A program made the position numbers and the translations under genes. Below are positions 16,675 to 24,572 of a DNA stretch of 43,410 nucleotides, one piece after another. Source of the DNA: Spirochaetales bacterium (GTDB lineage Bacteria > Spirochaetota > Spirochaetia > Treponematales > Treponemataceae). How positions within the stretch are numbered: position 1 is the first letter of the stretch; each line of letters opens with the position of its first letter. The stretch lies in the NCBI GenBank assembly GCA_003246765.1, contig QKDA01000027.1, forward strand, positions 1 through 43,410, read 5' to 3'. Under the pieces are notes generated by a model. It was not told the DNA's origin, searched no databases, and was given only the letters and a program-made list of their open reading frames with translations.

Positions 16675-18299
16675 CAGCGGTCCTCCTTGAACAGCTCTAT
16701 GGGCAGAAGGTTGAGTATGCGGGTGAGGGGCAGGAAGGCTACCAGCATCGATGAGGGAAGGAGTATGAGCCAGGCCAGGAGCACGGGCTGCCACTGAAGG
16801 GTGAGATGGAGTCTCCCCCCCGTGAAGAAGACCATCCCCGGAACGCCGAACCGGGCCGCCAAGGCCACGAAACCGATTCCCAGGAGGCTCCCCGCTGCGC
16901 AGGAGACCGCCACGATTACCGCGACTTCCCCGGTCATGACGAAAACGGTCTGCGCGTTGGACATGCCCATGGCCAGTCCCGTGCCGATTTCCCGCCGCCG
17001 CTGCACCAGGGACATCATTACCAGGTTCACCGTGAAAAGGAGCATGATGACCGTGAAGACCGCGATGAGGATGCCGATGACCGACGCCATGGCGGTCCCC
17101 GTGGTCAGCCCCATCCTGGAAAGGAATGCCCAGTCCACGACCTTCGCGTCGGAGCCGATCTCCGCGAGGCGCGACTCGATGAGCCGTTTTACCGCCGCCG
17201 TGTCGCGGATGTCCCTGAGCCGGACGACCAGGGCCGTGGCGGCGTCTTCGGGAAGTCCCATGTAGGATCTGAAGGCGTTGATGTCCATAAAGCTCCAGGC
17301 CATGTAGAGGGGGACGAATTCGACGAGACCCTCGTAGCGGGCTGGGATGACCGCGGGCATGGTGATGGGCCCGTCGCTCGCGAAGGGAGCTACCTGGAGG
17401 GAAATTCTCTGCCCCGCGCGGACGGGCTCCCGGGCCCAGGAGAGGTCGTCGGGATAGAGGGCGCAGAGGATTCTCATGTTGTAGAAGGATACGAGGGATT
17501 CGTCCCGGTTCTCCCTCGCCGCGGCGACCGCGTCCTCCAGGCGCCAGTCATAGTCGAGAAAGCGCCGTTCGGCGATCTTTTCCGCCATGAGGGGGTCCGC
17601 GAGAAGGGTTTCGAGATCCTTCAGGAAGGCCTTCTCGTTATCCTCCCGGTTTGGGCCCGCCGGGGCGAAGAGGTCCGGATACCCCGCGCGGAAATCGGTC
17701 TCGATTCGGGCCATGACCCGCGGAAATTCGGCGTCGTTGGAGGCAAAGTGCCTGCGCTCCAGGCGGGAGTAGTCCCGGTTTTTTTCCCCGAAGAGGGTGT
17801 CGAGCTTTCGGCGAAGCATGGGCACTTCCTTCATGAAGGGCGCCCAGGTGATGTCCGCGGTTCCCTCCACCGTCGTCGCCAGGGGGAATACCCTGGGAAG
17901 GGCCGAGGCGGGGACGGCTATGAGGGGCTGCCATGACTCGTATTCGCCGTCGAGGTTGAAGGCGTTGGTGAAGCGGCTTATCACGGGGGCCGCGGCCTCG
18001 ATTTCCTCCTGCATGGCGAGCCATTGGTGAAAGGAGTCGTCGAGCTTCAGGAATGACGCTTCTTCCCGGGTCTGCACCGTGAACGCGTCCGACAGAATGG
18101 GAGAGTCCGCCGGGACGATCTGAAGGTGCCCGGTCTGGAGGCCGATAAACTGGTCGCGGTTTCGGCGCACGAAGTCGTTCCTGAAGGTAATGAGAAAAAC
18201 CAGGGCCGCCGCGCAGAGGGCCATGAGCGCGAAGAGTCGCCGCCCCCGTTTTCGGTGCCTTAGAAGGCCCCGGATCATGAGTTTCGCTATCAATTTCAA
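16674..18299 (-). CDS. FtsX/LolE-like ABC permease 1
   Basis: First gene of the operon. The listed start is a TTG at 18299 (KLIAKLMIRGLLRHRKRG), the usual N-terminus of this family; an ATG at 18278 would remove seven residues. 541 aa: helix 1 at about 22-42, a long periplasmic domain (about 45-400) and three C-terminal helices with SLVQRRREIGTGLAMGMS in the ATPase-contact loop. The prophage end lies some 30-40 bases upstream. The coding region looks intact, but its promoter region has probably been rearranged by the insertion. Confidence 0.82.
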   Translation of the reverse strand: MKLIAKLMIRGLLRHRKRGRRLFALMALCAAALVFLITFRNDFVRRNRDQFIGLQTGHLQIVPADSPILSDAFTVQTREEASFLKLDDSFHQWLAMQEEIEAAAPVISRFTNAFNLDGEYESWQPLIAVPASALPRVFPLATTVEGTADITWAPFMKEVPMLRRKLDTLFGEKNRDYSRLERRHFASNDAEFPRVMARIETDFRAGYPDLFAPAGPNREDNEKAFLKDLETLLADPLMAEKIAERRFLDYDWRLEDAVAAARENRDESLVSFYNMRILCALYPDDLSWAREPVRAGQRISLQVAPFASDGPITMPAVIPARYEGLVEFVPLYMAWSFMDINAFRSYMGLPEDAATALVVRLRDIRDTAAVKRLIESRLAEIGSDAKVVDWAFLSRMGLTTGTAMASVIGILIAVFTVIMLLFTVNLVMMSLVQRRREIGTGLAMGMSNAQTVFVMTGEVAVIVAVSCAAGSLLGIGFVALAARFGVPGMVFFTGGRLHLTLQWQPVLLAWLILLPSSMLVAFLPLTRILNLLPIELFKEDR

Positions 18300-18315
18300 A
18301 AAATTTTGACCTGAA

Positions 18316-18321
18316 ATTATA
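18316..18321 (-). promoter_or_regulatory. Consensus -10 box upstream of the Lol-like operon
   Basis: The minus strand reads TATAAT here, 17 bases before the TTG start of permease 1. At normal spacing (17 bases) the -35 position falls at 18339-18344 and reads CCATAA, inside the phage end repeats. The original -35 may therefore have been replaced by prophage DNA. Confidence 0.4.
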
Positions 18322-18337
18322 GTAAAAATTGACTTTT

Positions 18338-18417
18338 TTTATGGGAAATTCGGGGGCATAATGGGACTTTATGGGTCCCAATACGGGGTTTTAGCGCTCT
18401 AAATCGTCGATAATGGG
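18338..18417 (+). repeat. Four WTWATGGG repeats at the prophage end (putative transposase-binding sites)
   Basis: TTTATGGG occurs at 18338-18345 and 18368-18375, and ATAATGGG at 18358-18365 and 18410-18417. They lie in the same orientation, in alternating order, within 80 bases of the host border. TGGGAC (18362-18367) and GTCCCA (18375-18380) also form an inverted repeat. Mu-type ends carry several transposase sites, so this is a likely end-binding region. The other end is needed for proof. Confidence 0.55.
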
Positions 18418-18690
18418 TCTATTTGCGAGGAAATTCGCCTGGATGTAGGCGATTAGATCCCGTTTTAGGATCCCAGAGTCGCTTCCTGGGCCATTCACCT
18501 CGGAAAGCGTCCCGGCCTGAACCAGGCGGTCTATGGTTGGTAAGCTTACCGAGGCAACCGCTGCACATTCCTCTCTGGTCAGGATCGCAGGGATACCGGG
18601 AAGCCAATCAACGCCGATGGATTCGGCGCTGACGGCCTCTCGGATCAGATCACTGTCCAGGTTCTCTATATCGAGTCCGAAGACATTCAT
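18391..18690 (-). CDS. Small helix-turn-helix (excisionase-like) protein, last early gene
   Basis: 99 aa. The ATG at 18690 has GAGAGGGA five bases upstream. A helix-turn-helix of the excisionase/MerR-N type is seen at about residues 38-60 (LTREECAAVASVSLPTIDRLVQAG), followed by a short wing ending in LKRDLIAYIQ. It overlaps the preceding gene by 41 bases and is the last gene before the phage end. The position after GemA is where Mu encodes its middle-gene activator Mor, so a regulatory role is plausible, but there is no visible Mor homology. Confidence 0.55.
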   Translation of the reverse strand: MNVFGLDIENLDSDLIREAVSAESIGVDWLPGIPAILTREECAAVASVSLPTIDRLVQAGTLSEVNGPGSDSGILKRDLIAYIQANFLANRPIIDDLER

Positions 18691-18982
18691 CAAGTTCCCT
18701 CTCTAGGGCATCCTCCGGGTCAAGGAGGTATTCGGCGAGAGACCACCAGGGGACGCGGTAAACGTCCCTGAAGGTCACGACATCTAGCTGGTAAAAACGG
18801 ATCAAGGTATTCATTTCGTCGTACGAAATATGCAGGATTGCGCAGGCTTCCTTGAGAGTATAAAAGAACTTCTGGCCATACCGTACCGCTTGCACTATCG
18901 TGTCGACTTCAACTTTCCGTTGATTCTCGGTGAGCGGTTCGCGATAAACCCGAAGGTCATCGAAAAGCTCACCTCTTGGCAT
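18650..18982 (-). CDS. Second small helix-turn-helix protein
   Basis: About 110 aa from the ATG at 18982 (GGGG upstream; a TTG at 19003 is the alternative). Residues about 40-75 (YTLKEACAILHISYDEMNTLI) resemble an excisionase-type DNA-binding helix pair, followed by VYRVPWWSLAEYLL as a wing. It overlaps GemA at its start and the next HTH gene at its end, so all three are translationally linked. Together with its neighbour it may form a two-part regulator. Confidence 0.5.
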   Translation of the reverse strand: MPRGELFDDLRVYREPLTENQRKVEVDTIVQAVRYGQKFFYTLKEACAILHISYDEMNTLIRFYQLDVVTFRDVYRVPWWSLAEYLLDPEDALERELDECLRTRYREPGQ

Positions 18983-19379
18983 TACGCGCCCCGTTTCGCT
19001 CAAGCGTCGAAAGGAATCCGTTTATCCTCCGAAGCTCCTGATCTGTGCAATCCTCGATCCTTTCTTTACCCATTTTTGCCAGGAATCCTGAAAGCCTATT
19101 CATAGATCCAAGTACCTTCTCGGCCCGTTTTTTCGTTGACCAGGTGAAAGGGGAAGTCCATACGTTTGGGTTCCCCATGGGTTCCTTTCCCTGTTTTATC
19201 AGCACCGCGTTCAAGGATGAAATAACGGCCGAAAATTGGGTCTGCGTTTGGATCTGTGAGGCTGAATCTACTTGAGCTGATTCAATCAGAATCGACACGT
19301 AGGCTTCATCGTCAAGATCAGCTGCGCGTTTCTGGGTATGGATCAAGGCAAGCATTTTGTTTCTAGTTGCGTTGGTCAT
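18969..19379 (-). CDS. GemA-like (Mu gp16, DUF1018) regulatory protein
   Basis: 136 aa from the ATG at 19379, which overlaps the stop of the small zinc protein as ATGA and has GGGAG about ten bases upstream. The N-terminal motif NKMLALIHTQKRAADLDDEAY matches the GemA family pattern (ALIHIAKKELGLDDDAY). In Mu, GemA modulates host gene expression and DNA topology in the early/middle phase. The C-terminal half is helical and fits the family. Confidence 0.7.
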   Translation of the reverse strand: MTNATRNKMLALIHTQKRAADLDDEAYVSILIESAQVDSASQIQTQTQFSAVISSLNAVLIKQGKEPMGNPNVWTSPFTWSTKKRAEKVLGSMNRLSGFLAKMGKERIEDCTDQELRRINGFLSTLERNGARNAKR

Positions 19380-19474
19380 TTCTTGTACACTCCCGTGTAA
19401 GTGCATGCTTTACATGCCGGTCGGCCATAGTGGGCGCATTTCACGCACCTCGAAGGTCGGTAATTCTTATCCAT
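19376..19474 (-). CDS. 32-aa zinc-knuckle-like microprotein
   Basis: A very short frame between the DUF7694-like gene and gemA: ATG at 19474, three bases after the previous stop, with its own stop overlapping the gemA start (ATGA). The product has two CxxC pairs (Cys 10/13 and 21/24, seven residues apart) and several basic and aromatic residues, so it could bind one zinc ion. Tight packing between two genes and the paired cysteines support it as real. The function is unknown; nucleic-acid or protein binding is possible. Confidence 0.5.
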   Translation of the reverse strand: MDKNYRPSRCVKCAHYGRPACKACTYTGVYKK

Positions 19475-19477
19475 GGC

Positions 19478-19873
19478 TTATTTCTCTGGTACGTAAACAG
19501 GAATGATGCCTTCCGGAAATACGAATAACCAATAGACGTTAGCTTCATCGATCAAGGATGATTCAGGCGGGAAATACTGAATGGCCATGGCTTCTTCGCC
19601 GAAGATTTCATTCTTGATGCGCTGCAAGTCTTTCCAAAAAACTTCCCGCCCAGCATGGAAAGGAACGATGTATGCGAGCTTCGCGATGCACTGTGAAGTT
19701 ATGGCGTTATCGTTGATCATCACCGTAAAGTGATTGTTTACGAAAATCCGCGTCGCCCAATAAGGTCGAGCCTCTCTTTGTTCTCGTATTTCCTCGGGAG
19801 TAAGCTGCTTCAATGGAACATAACCAAGCTTAGCCCGACCGCGTGCAAGGGCTTTACGTTGTGATTTATTCAT
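19478..19873 (-). CDS. Phage early protein, DUF7694-like
   Basis: 131 aa. It begins with a basic stretch (KSQRKALARGRAKLG). The C-terminal half contains WKDLQRIKNEIFGEEAMAIQ, then PPESSLIDEANVYWLFVFP, which matches the pattern I remember for DUF7694 proteins of many phages. Function unknown. The start overlaps the upstream stop (TAATG), so it is coupled to the small membrane protein gene. Confidence 0.55.
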   Translation of the reverse strand: MNKSQRKALARGRAKLGYVPLKQLTPEEIREQREARPYWATRIFVNNHFTVMINDNAITSQCIAKLAYIVPFHAGREVFWKDLQRIKNEIFGEEAMAIQYFPPESSLIDEANVYWLFVFPEGIIPVYVPEK

Positions 19874-20142
19874 TATTCTTCCTCCCTGTATTTCACTAAA
19901 CCTTTTTTCTTCGCATAGAACAAGGAAAATGGATAAATGATAATTGTGATTACTGAGAACAGTGCCTTTCCGGTAGCGACGAGGACGTCAACACCACATG
20001 CAGAATAAAATCCATCCCCTATAAGCCAAACTTTTAGGAGAGAAAACAAATGTTTGAATCGTAATGCGGACGCTATAAGAACCTTTTTCCACGAAGGGTT
20101 GATAACTTCGTAATCTTCATCATCGTTCTCTGATAACGGCAT
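19873..20142 (-). CDS. Small phage membrane protein
   Basis: 89 aa from the ATG at 20142, which has GGGGGG upstream and follows the MuB-like stop by 13 bases. The N-terminus is acidic (SENDDEDYEV). Hydrophobic segments lie at about residues 30-50 and 55-77, and the C-terminal tail is Lys-rich. In Mu, the position after B holds kil, but no sequence similarity can be claimed. It could affect the host envelope or cell division. Confidence 0.5.
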   Translation of the reverse strand: MPLSENDDEDYEVINPSWKKVLIASALRFKHLFSLLKVWLIGDGFYSACGVDVLVATGKALFSVITIIIYPFSLFYAKKKGLVKYREEE

Positions 20143-20155
20143 CGGTTGGCCCCCC

Positions 20156-21037
20156 TTACGCCAGCTGCTCAAGCATGGCAGGCGTGATGGTGTTGAGTCC
20201 GGACGCGCGGCCGATCTTGGCGAGAGCGTTCGAATCGTTGGCTACGGTGCGGAATCCGCCGCGGGCTCGGCGCGCGAGGGTTTCGGCGGTGTGGCGATCA
20301 ATGGCGATACCGCAGGCGGCCTGATAGTAGGCGGCTACGTCAACATCCTTGACCGGCTCGAAAAGAACGATGGGCTTGCGGATCCGGGATTTGAGTCGTG
20401 GCACGTTTTCCATCTTGCTTTTCAGGCCTTCCTCTCCTACGAGCAGGAAGGGAACCTCGCAGCGCTCGTTTATTCCCCGGATCATTTCAAGGTGGGGAAT
20501 CGGGCACTTATCGGCTTCGTCGATGATGATAAGGCGGCGGGAGAAGCGGCACGTTGCTTCAATGGTCGCGATGCATTGGCCGAAGCTGTAGGGGCGCACG
20601 TTGGCGATCGCGTCGCAAATGTCGCGGAGAAGCTGCACCTTCGTGGTTCCGTCTACGTAGAGCACGTAGGCCGCGATTTCGTTATTCTGGACGTACCATT
20701 TCGAGGCGTGTGTTTTTCCGCGCTCGGCCGTACCGATCGCCATGCCGAGGGAAGAACTCAACGAATTCTCCGGATCGGAAAGATCGTCGGCGAGGGACGT
20801 GAACTCGGACACGCTTTTCGTGGTCACCAGCACGTTGGTGTTTACGGTGAATGAATCGGGTATACTGATGTTGTATCCGGCTTCCGCGAGGAGCTTGATT
20901 ATCTCGTCTTCCTTTTGCTCCCAGGCGGGGTATGTCTGGGAGCATACTTTTGATATGGTCGATTTGTCGCAATTCGCGATCTTCGATGCGTCGCCCATTG
21001 ATAGCTTGTTCGATGCAAGAATTACTGCAAGACTCAT
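20156..21037 (-). CDS. MuB-like AAA+ ATPase, transposition target DNA activator
   Basis: 293 aa. Residues 1-60 form a Cro-like helix-turn-helix region (GDASKIANCDKSTISKVC), as in MuB. The ATPase core has Walker A GTAERGKT at 102-109, where MuB-type proteins also deviate from the classical form, and Walker B LIIIDEAD at 169-176, followed by a sensor region near FLLVGEEGL. MuB coats target DNA and delivers it to the transposase. CGGAGGAAAG precedes the start, and it lies 12 bases after the transposase stop. Confidence 0.85.
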   Translation of the reverse strand: MSLAVILASNKLSMGDASKIANCDKSTISKVCSQTYPAWEQKEDEIIKLLAEAGYNISIPDSFTVNTNVLVTTKSVSEFTSLADDLSDPENSLSSSLGMAIGTAERGKTHASKWYVQNNEIAAYVLYVDGTTKVQLLRDICDAIANVRPYSFGQCIATIEATCRFSRRLIIIDEADKCPIPHLEMIRGINERCEVPFLLVGEEGLKSKMENVPRLKSRIRKPIVLFEPVKDVDVAAYYQAACGIAIDRHTAETLARRARGGFRTVANDSNALAKIGRASGLNTITPAMLEQLA

Positions 21038-21049
21038 TCTTTCCTCCGT

Positions 21050-22990
21050 TTAGCTTTTATTGAACCTGATGAACGATTCCCAATACTGGGTTTCGCTTTC
21101 GGTCATTCCCGCCTCGTAGGTTCTCCTGAAGGTGGAATCGATTTCGCTTATCCTGTCGCCGTTGATGAAAGCGAGAAGGATTGCCTGGTACCGGTCGCGC
21201 GGGCTTTTATAGACCACGCGGGCCAGCGTTTTCGTTTGCGATTCGGTCTTGATTAGGGACGATACCTCGGCGTTGAACTCGGCATCGGTTTTCTTTGGTT
21301 CCGATTCAGCCATGGTGAGCTGCTTGGTGGTGACTTCCGAAGCGGCGGTCACTGCGGCCGAGGCTTCAAGTTCCCTGCGCTTACCGAAATCGTTCACGAC
21401 GCGGCCAGGGAGTACCGGGGCGACGAACTCCTTATAGGCTGACCGGACCGGGTGCATATTCGCCCGCTTGTTTGCGATCGCCTTCGCACCCGCTTCCTCG
21501 TCGAACATCGCGACCTTTTCCACCTGGGTGAGGAATATCGTTTGTTGGTCCCTGGGATCGATAGCCCATATTCCGCCGCCAGATTCAACGTCGTCCGGAT
21601 CATAGCGCAGTTCCACCGTTTTTTTGTCGAGGGATACAAGGTTTCCCCGGTTGGCCCTAATCATCTCGGTCGTGAGGTTCGGACCAACGAAAAGACGGTT
21701 CATGAGCTGCACCCGGTCACCGCGTACCTTCGCGTTATCTTTCTCCAGGAAGATGTACTTCACGTCGGCCTCTGGAATACGCGTCGCGGTGAAGCCTTCG
21801 ATGGCCACGGCATAATCTAGCTCGGCAACGGGCGAGCGCTTGAGCGTTCCGTGCTCGCGTTCGTGGTAGATCCTGATCGCCTCCATGACCTTCATGGCGA
21901 ATTCTTCCACGTTCAGGATGTACCCATTCGACTTCTGCCAATTCAGTCGCCTGGTAGCTTCCTCTTCCTCTGGGGCGCTCATGCCCATTTCCCGGATATA
22001 TCCGGGAAGGCACAGGTCGCGCAGGATCTGCTCGATGGTCGAGAAGAATCGCTCAATAGGTTTGGTCTTCGCGTTCTTGACGGCGGCGAATATGCGACGA
22101 TGGCGCTTTTGCCACTCTACGCGCGAGGGAACGATGTCGAGCGTGTTGCCGAATTCATCCTCTACAACGTACTGGCTGTCCCCGGTATTGAAGGCCTCTG
22201 CTTCGTCCTGAAAACGCATGCCATACATGAGGAGCTGCTCTACCACGTGATCGGCGAGTGCCGACTTTTCGGAAGAACCGTTATCGTTGTAAGTGCACTC
22301 GAACTTGCCGTAGAGCATGACCCCCATCCGAAGCGCCCGGAGTACGGTCCTGGTGTTGTAGTTACGGTCGAAGGCGATGCCATAGACAAGGCGAGTTCGC
22401 ATGTCGAGCCAGAGATAGCATTCCGGCCGATAGAACGAACCATCAACGTCCTGGACCCAAAAGTCAAAACGGTGCTGGTCTCCTACCACCATCTGGAAAG
22501 GCCTGAGCTTGGAGAGGTCGCGGGCAATGTAGAACATGTTGTCAAGCGCCCGATTCCCGCCGGTAGCGTACTTGATCAAGGCCGGGTTTATATCCCGCGC
22601 ATGACCGTAGGCTGACGCTTCCTGCCCGATCTTCCAGCCCATTTCATTCGCCTTTCGAACGGTCTCCCGGTAGGCGTTCCTGACCGTGCATGCCCCTACC
22701 TCGCGGATAGCAGCAAGAAAGAAGGCTCGAAAGTAGTCCACGGCTTCCTGATCCCAGGCATAGAGCCCTCGACCGGACTTCCGTTTCGCCCGCGGGCTGT
22801 ATCCGTACCGGCCGATTTCCTCTACGTACCGCTTAACGGTGCTCGCCGACACCCGAAATCTCTCGCCAATTTCACCATAGGCCTGTTCCTTCGACAGAAG
22901 CAGGTCGCGGCCTTTCCAGGCATCGTACACCGCTATCTTAATCGCGTGTTTCCGGTTCCCGGAAAGCGCGAATCCGTCGAATCCTTCCAT
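21050..22990 (-). CDS. MuA-like DDE transposase
   Basis: Cuts and joins the phage ends during transposition (646 aa, close to MuA at 663). An N-terminal DNA-binding region with a helix-turn-helix (VSASTVKRYVEEIG, about 47-60) is followed by the RNase H-like core. The catalytic triad appears to be D171 (VVGDQHRF), D236 (YNDNGS) and E313 (KPIERFF), with Mu-like wide spacing. A beta-barrel region follows (about 430-520), then a C-terminal helical tail that should contact MuB. Its start overlaps the previous stop (TAATG). Confidence 0.93.
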   Translation of the reverse strand: MEGFDGFALSGNRKHAIKIAVYDAWKGRDLLLSKEQAYGEIGERFRVSASTVKRYVEEIGRYGYSPRAKRKSGRGLYAWDQEAVDYFRAFFLAAIREVGACTVRNAYRETVRKANEMGWKIGQEASAYGHARDINPALIKYATGGNRALDNMFYIARDLSKLRPFQMVVGDQHRFDFWVQDVDGSFYRPECYLWLDMRTRLVYGIAFDRNYNTRTVLRALRMGVMLYGKFECTYNDNGSSEKSALADHVVEQLLMYGMRFQDEAEAFNTGDSQYVVEDEFGNTLDIVPSRVEWQKRHRRIFAAVKNAKTKPIERFFSTIEQILRDLCLPGYIREMGMSAPEEEEATRRLNWQKSNGYILNVEEFAMKVMEAIRIYHEREHGTLKRSPVAELDYAVAIEGFTATRIPEADVKYIFLEKDNAKVRGDRVQLMNRLFVGPNLTTEMIRANRGNLVSLDKKTVELRYDPDDVESGGGIWAIDPRDQQTIFLTQVEKVAMFDEEAGAKAIANKRANMHPVRSAYKEFVAPVLPGRVVNDFGKRRELEASAAVTAASEVTTKQLTMAESEPKKTDAEFNAEVSSLIKTESQTKTLARVVYKSPRDRYQAILLAFINGDRISEIDSTFRRTYEAGMTESETQYWESFIRFNKS

Positions 22991-23775
22991 TACTCCACCG
23001 CCTCACGACTTTGATCCTGCATGTCGTACTCCGTAAGCTCGTTGACCAGGTCTTTGATCGCCATGCTCAGGTTATAGGCAACCTTGAGCCGGTTTTCGGG
23101 ATCGTTGAACGTGAAGAAAAACGACTTGACCGTGCTTTGAAGGTCAGCTTCGAGAATCTGCTGATCGGGGGTCATGGAGAATCGGCGCAAGGTCTTCGTA
23201 TTTTTCGCGACTTCGGAAAGGTAGTCGCGCTTGGGCTTTATCGAACCGATGCGGCGGCTATGCATTTCCATGGCGAGCTTGTGGATCCGCTCGTTGGCGA
23301 GACGTTTCCGTAGCTCTATTTCGTCCTCGTCGGTCCAGCCCTCGGGCTTTGTGCCCGTCGCGCGGTAGGACGCTATTCTTTCCTCTCGGGCATAGCGTTC
23401 GGCTGCGATTTGCTCGGCGTCTTGCGCTGGAGGCCGCTGATCCATCAGGATATCCTCTCCTGAGTCGGAAAGCTCAGCCGGTACGAACATGGACAGCCAT
23501 CCGTTAGCGGTTCGCTTCGATACGCCGATCGCGTCGCAATAGTCGGCCCAGGTATGCTGGATATAATCCGGGGCGTCCGGGTCTTTGCGTTGGCCGGATT
23601 GCCCATTCAACGCGTCGCGGGCCAAGTACAGTTCCCTGGCGATCTCTACGGTAAGTCCCTTCCATTTCATAACCTTGGGCGTAATCTGGCGGACCGACGT
23701 GTCGTATTTCCACTTCCCTACCGCGACGACCAGCGCGGTACTGTTTTCTTCGTTCGGGGCGATTTTGTTTGGCAT
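22990..23775 (-). CDS. Phage early protein with helix-turn-helix, DUF3102-like
   Basis: 261 aa, directly before the transposase and coupled to it. Residues about 38-60 (WKGLTVEIARELYLARDAL) followed by WADYCDAIGVSKRTANGWLSMF (about 77-98) look like a DUF3102-style DNA-binding module. The rest is charged and helical, with a KPKRDYLSEVAKN segment. It may help in transposition or regulation, but I know no characterised relative, so the function is open. AAGGAATTAAGG precedes the ATG. Confidence 0.5.
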   Translation of the reverse strand: MPNKIAPNEENSTALVVAVGKWKYDTSVRQITPKVMKWKGLTVEIARELYLARDALNGQSGQRKDPDAPDYIQHTWADYCDAIGVSKRTANGWLSMFVPAELSDSGEDILMDQRPPAQDAEQIAAERYAREERIASYRATGTKPEGWTDEDEIELRKRLANERIHKLAMEMHSRRIGSIKPKRDYLSEVAKNTKTLRRFSMTPDQQILEADLQSTVKSFFFTFNDPENRLKVAYNLSMAIKDLVNELTEYDMQDQSREAVE

Positions 23776-23778
23776 TCC

Positions 23779-23892
23779 TTAATTCCTTGCGAAATCGATG
23801 ATTCTGAACGCGAACGTGATCAGGAAATTACATTTCATGCGTTCGCCCAGTTCCTTGATTGCTATTCCCGTCCGATAAAAGAATCCTTTCAT
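23779..23892 (-). CDS. 37-aa phage microprotein, hypothetical
   Basis: A short frame in the 176-bp gap between two early genes. The ATG at 23892 has GAAAGGATGA upstream; an earlier ATG at 23901 would add three residues. The stop lies three bases before the next gene. The peptide has a basic N-terminal half and a hydrophobic/aromatic C-terminal half (FLITFAFRIIDF), so it may associate with membranes. The evidence is only the ribosome site, the spacing and the composition. Confidence 0.35.
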   Translation of the reverse strand: MKGFFYRTGIAIKELGERMKCNFLITFAFRIIDFARN

Positions 23893-23951
23893 GGTGTTCA
23901 TCCTTTCCCGGAGCCGGACGTCCAGATCGGCCCCGGATGATCTGGAATGGT

Positions 23952-24563
23952 TTACAGCTTGGCGATGTCGAGGTTAATGAGTTCGTACTCGCCATCTTCG
24001 TTTCGTTCGTAAGTTCTGATGTACTCTTTGCTGTCGATGCGTTGTATCGAATCGGAAATAGCGTCCATTGCCTTTGCCCATCTTTTATCCTTGATTTCAA
24101 GGCGGCGGAGTCCGAGTATTCTCGAAGTATTGATCTTTCCCGATTTGCCAACGTAGAAAGCGTCGTTTACGAGAACCTTAACCTCGTCGCGGGACCCCCC
24201 AACCCAATCTTGAATACATTCGTCAATGAGAGCCTTCGCGACTTGTAAGCGCTCGTCGAATGAAATTGATTCATTGACCGCTACCAGCACACGGTATTTT
24301 CCGTCGTAGGAAGTAAGCTGGAGATTTCCTTTACTTCCCCCGAAGGATATGCCGTATTTCTCGGCGCTCAGATCGCAGAAAGCGCGGATATCGTTGAACA
24401 TGGCACGCTTGAGTAGTACCAATGATTCAGATATCGTTTTCGTTTTTTCGATGATCTCGTTCACCAAATCATCTCGTGCGAGATCGATTTCCTTGATCAT
24501 TGTCTCGGGATCGAAACCGCCTTTACTGTTCCTCCGGTAACCTGCCGGAACGTTCATTTCCAT
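23952..24563 (-). CDS. DUF3164 family phage protein
   Basis: 203 aa. The family is recognised from GGSKGNLQLTSYDGKYRV, then VAKALIDECIQDW and the end block RWAKAMDAISDSIQ. These proteins are encoded in the early region of many Mu-like phages beside the transposase genes; their function is unknown. TAGGAG lies six bases before the ATG. The length and both conserved ends are intact. Confidence 0.75.
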   Translation of the reverse strand: MEMNVPAGYRRNSKGGFDPETMIKEIDLARDDLVNEIIEKTKTISESLVLLKRAMFNDIRAFCDLSAEKYGISFGGSKGNLQLTSYDGKYRVLVAVNESISFDERLQVAKALIDECIQDWVGGSRDEVKVLVNDAFYVGKSGKINTSRILGLRRLEIKDKRWAKAMDAISDSIQRIDSKEYIRTYERNEDGEYELINLDIAKL

Positions 24564-24572
24564 AAGAGGCTC

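Noticed and set aside
15373-17936. Long plus-strand frames opposite the two FtsX-like permeases
   Set aside because: Composition typical of antisense shadows (His, Gly, Asp, Glu repeats); the minus-strand genes have clear motifs and coupled starts.
21851-22615. Plus-strand frame opposite the transposase
   Set aside because: Shadow frame; the minus-strand DDE triad and protein length show the real gene.
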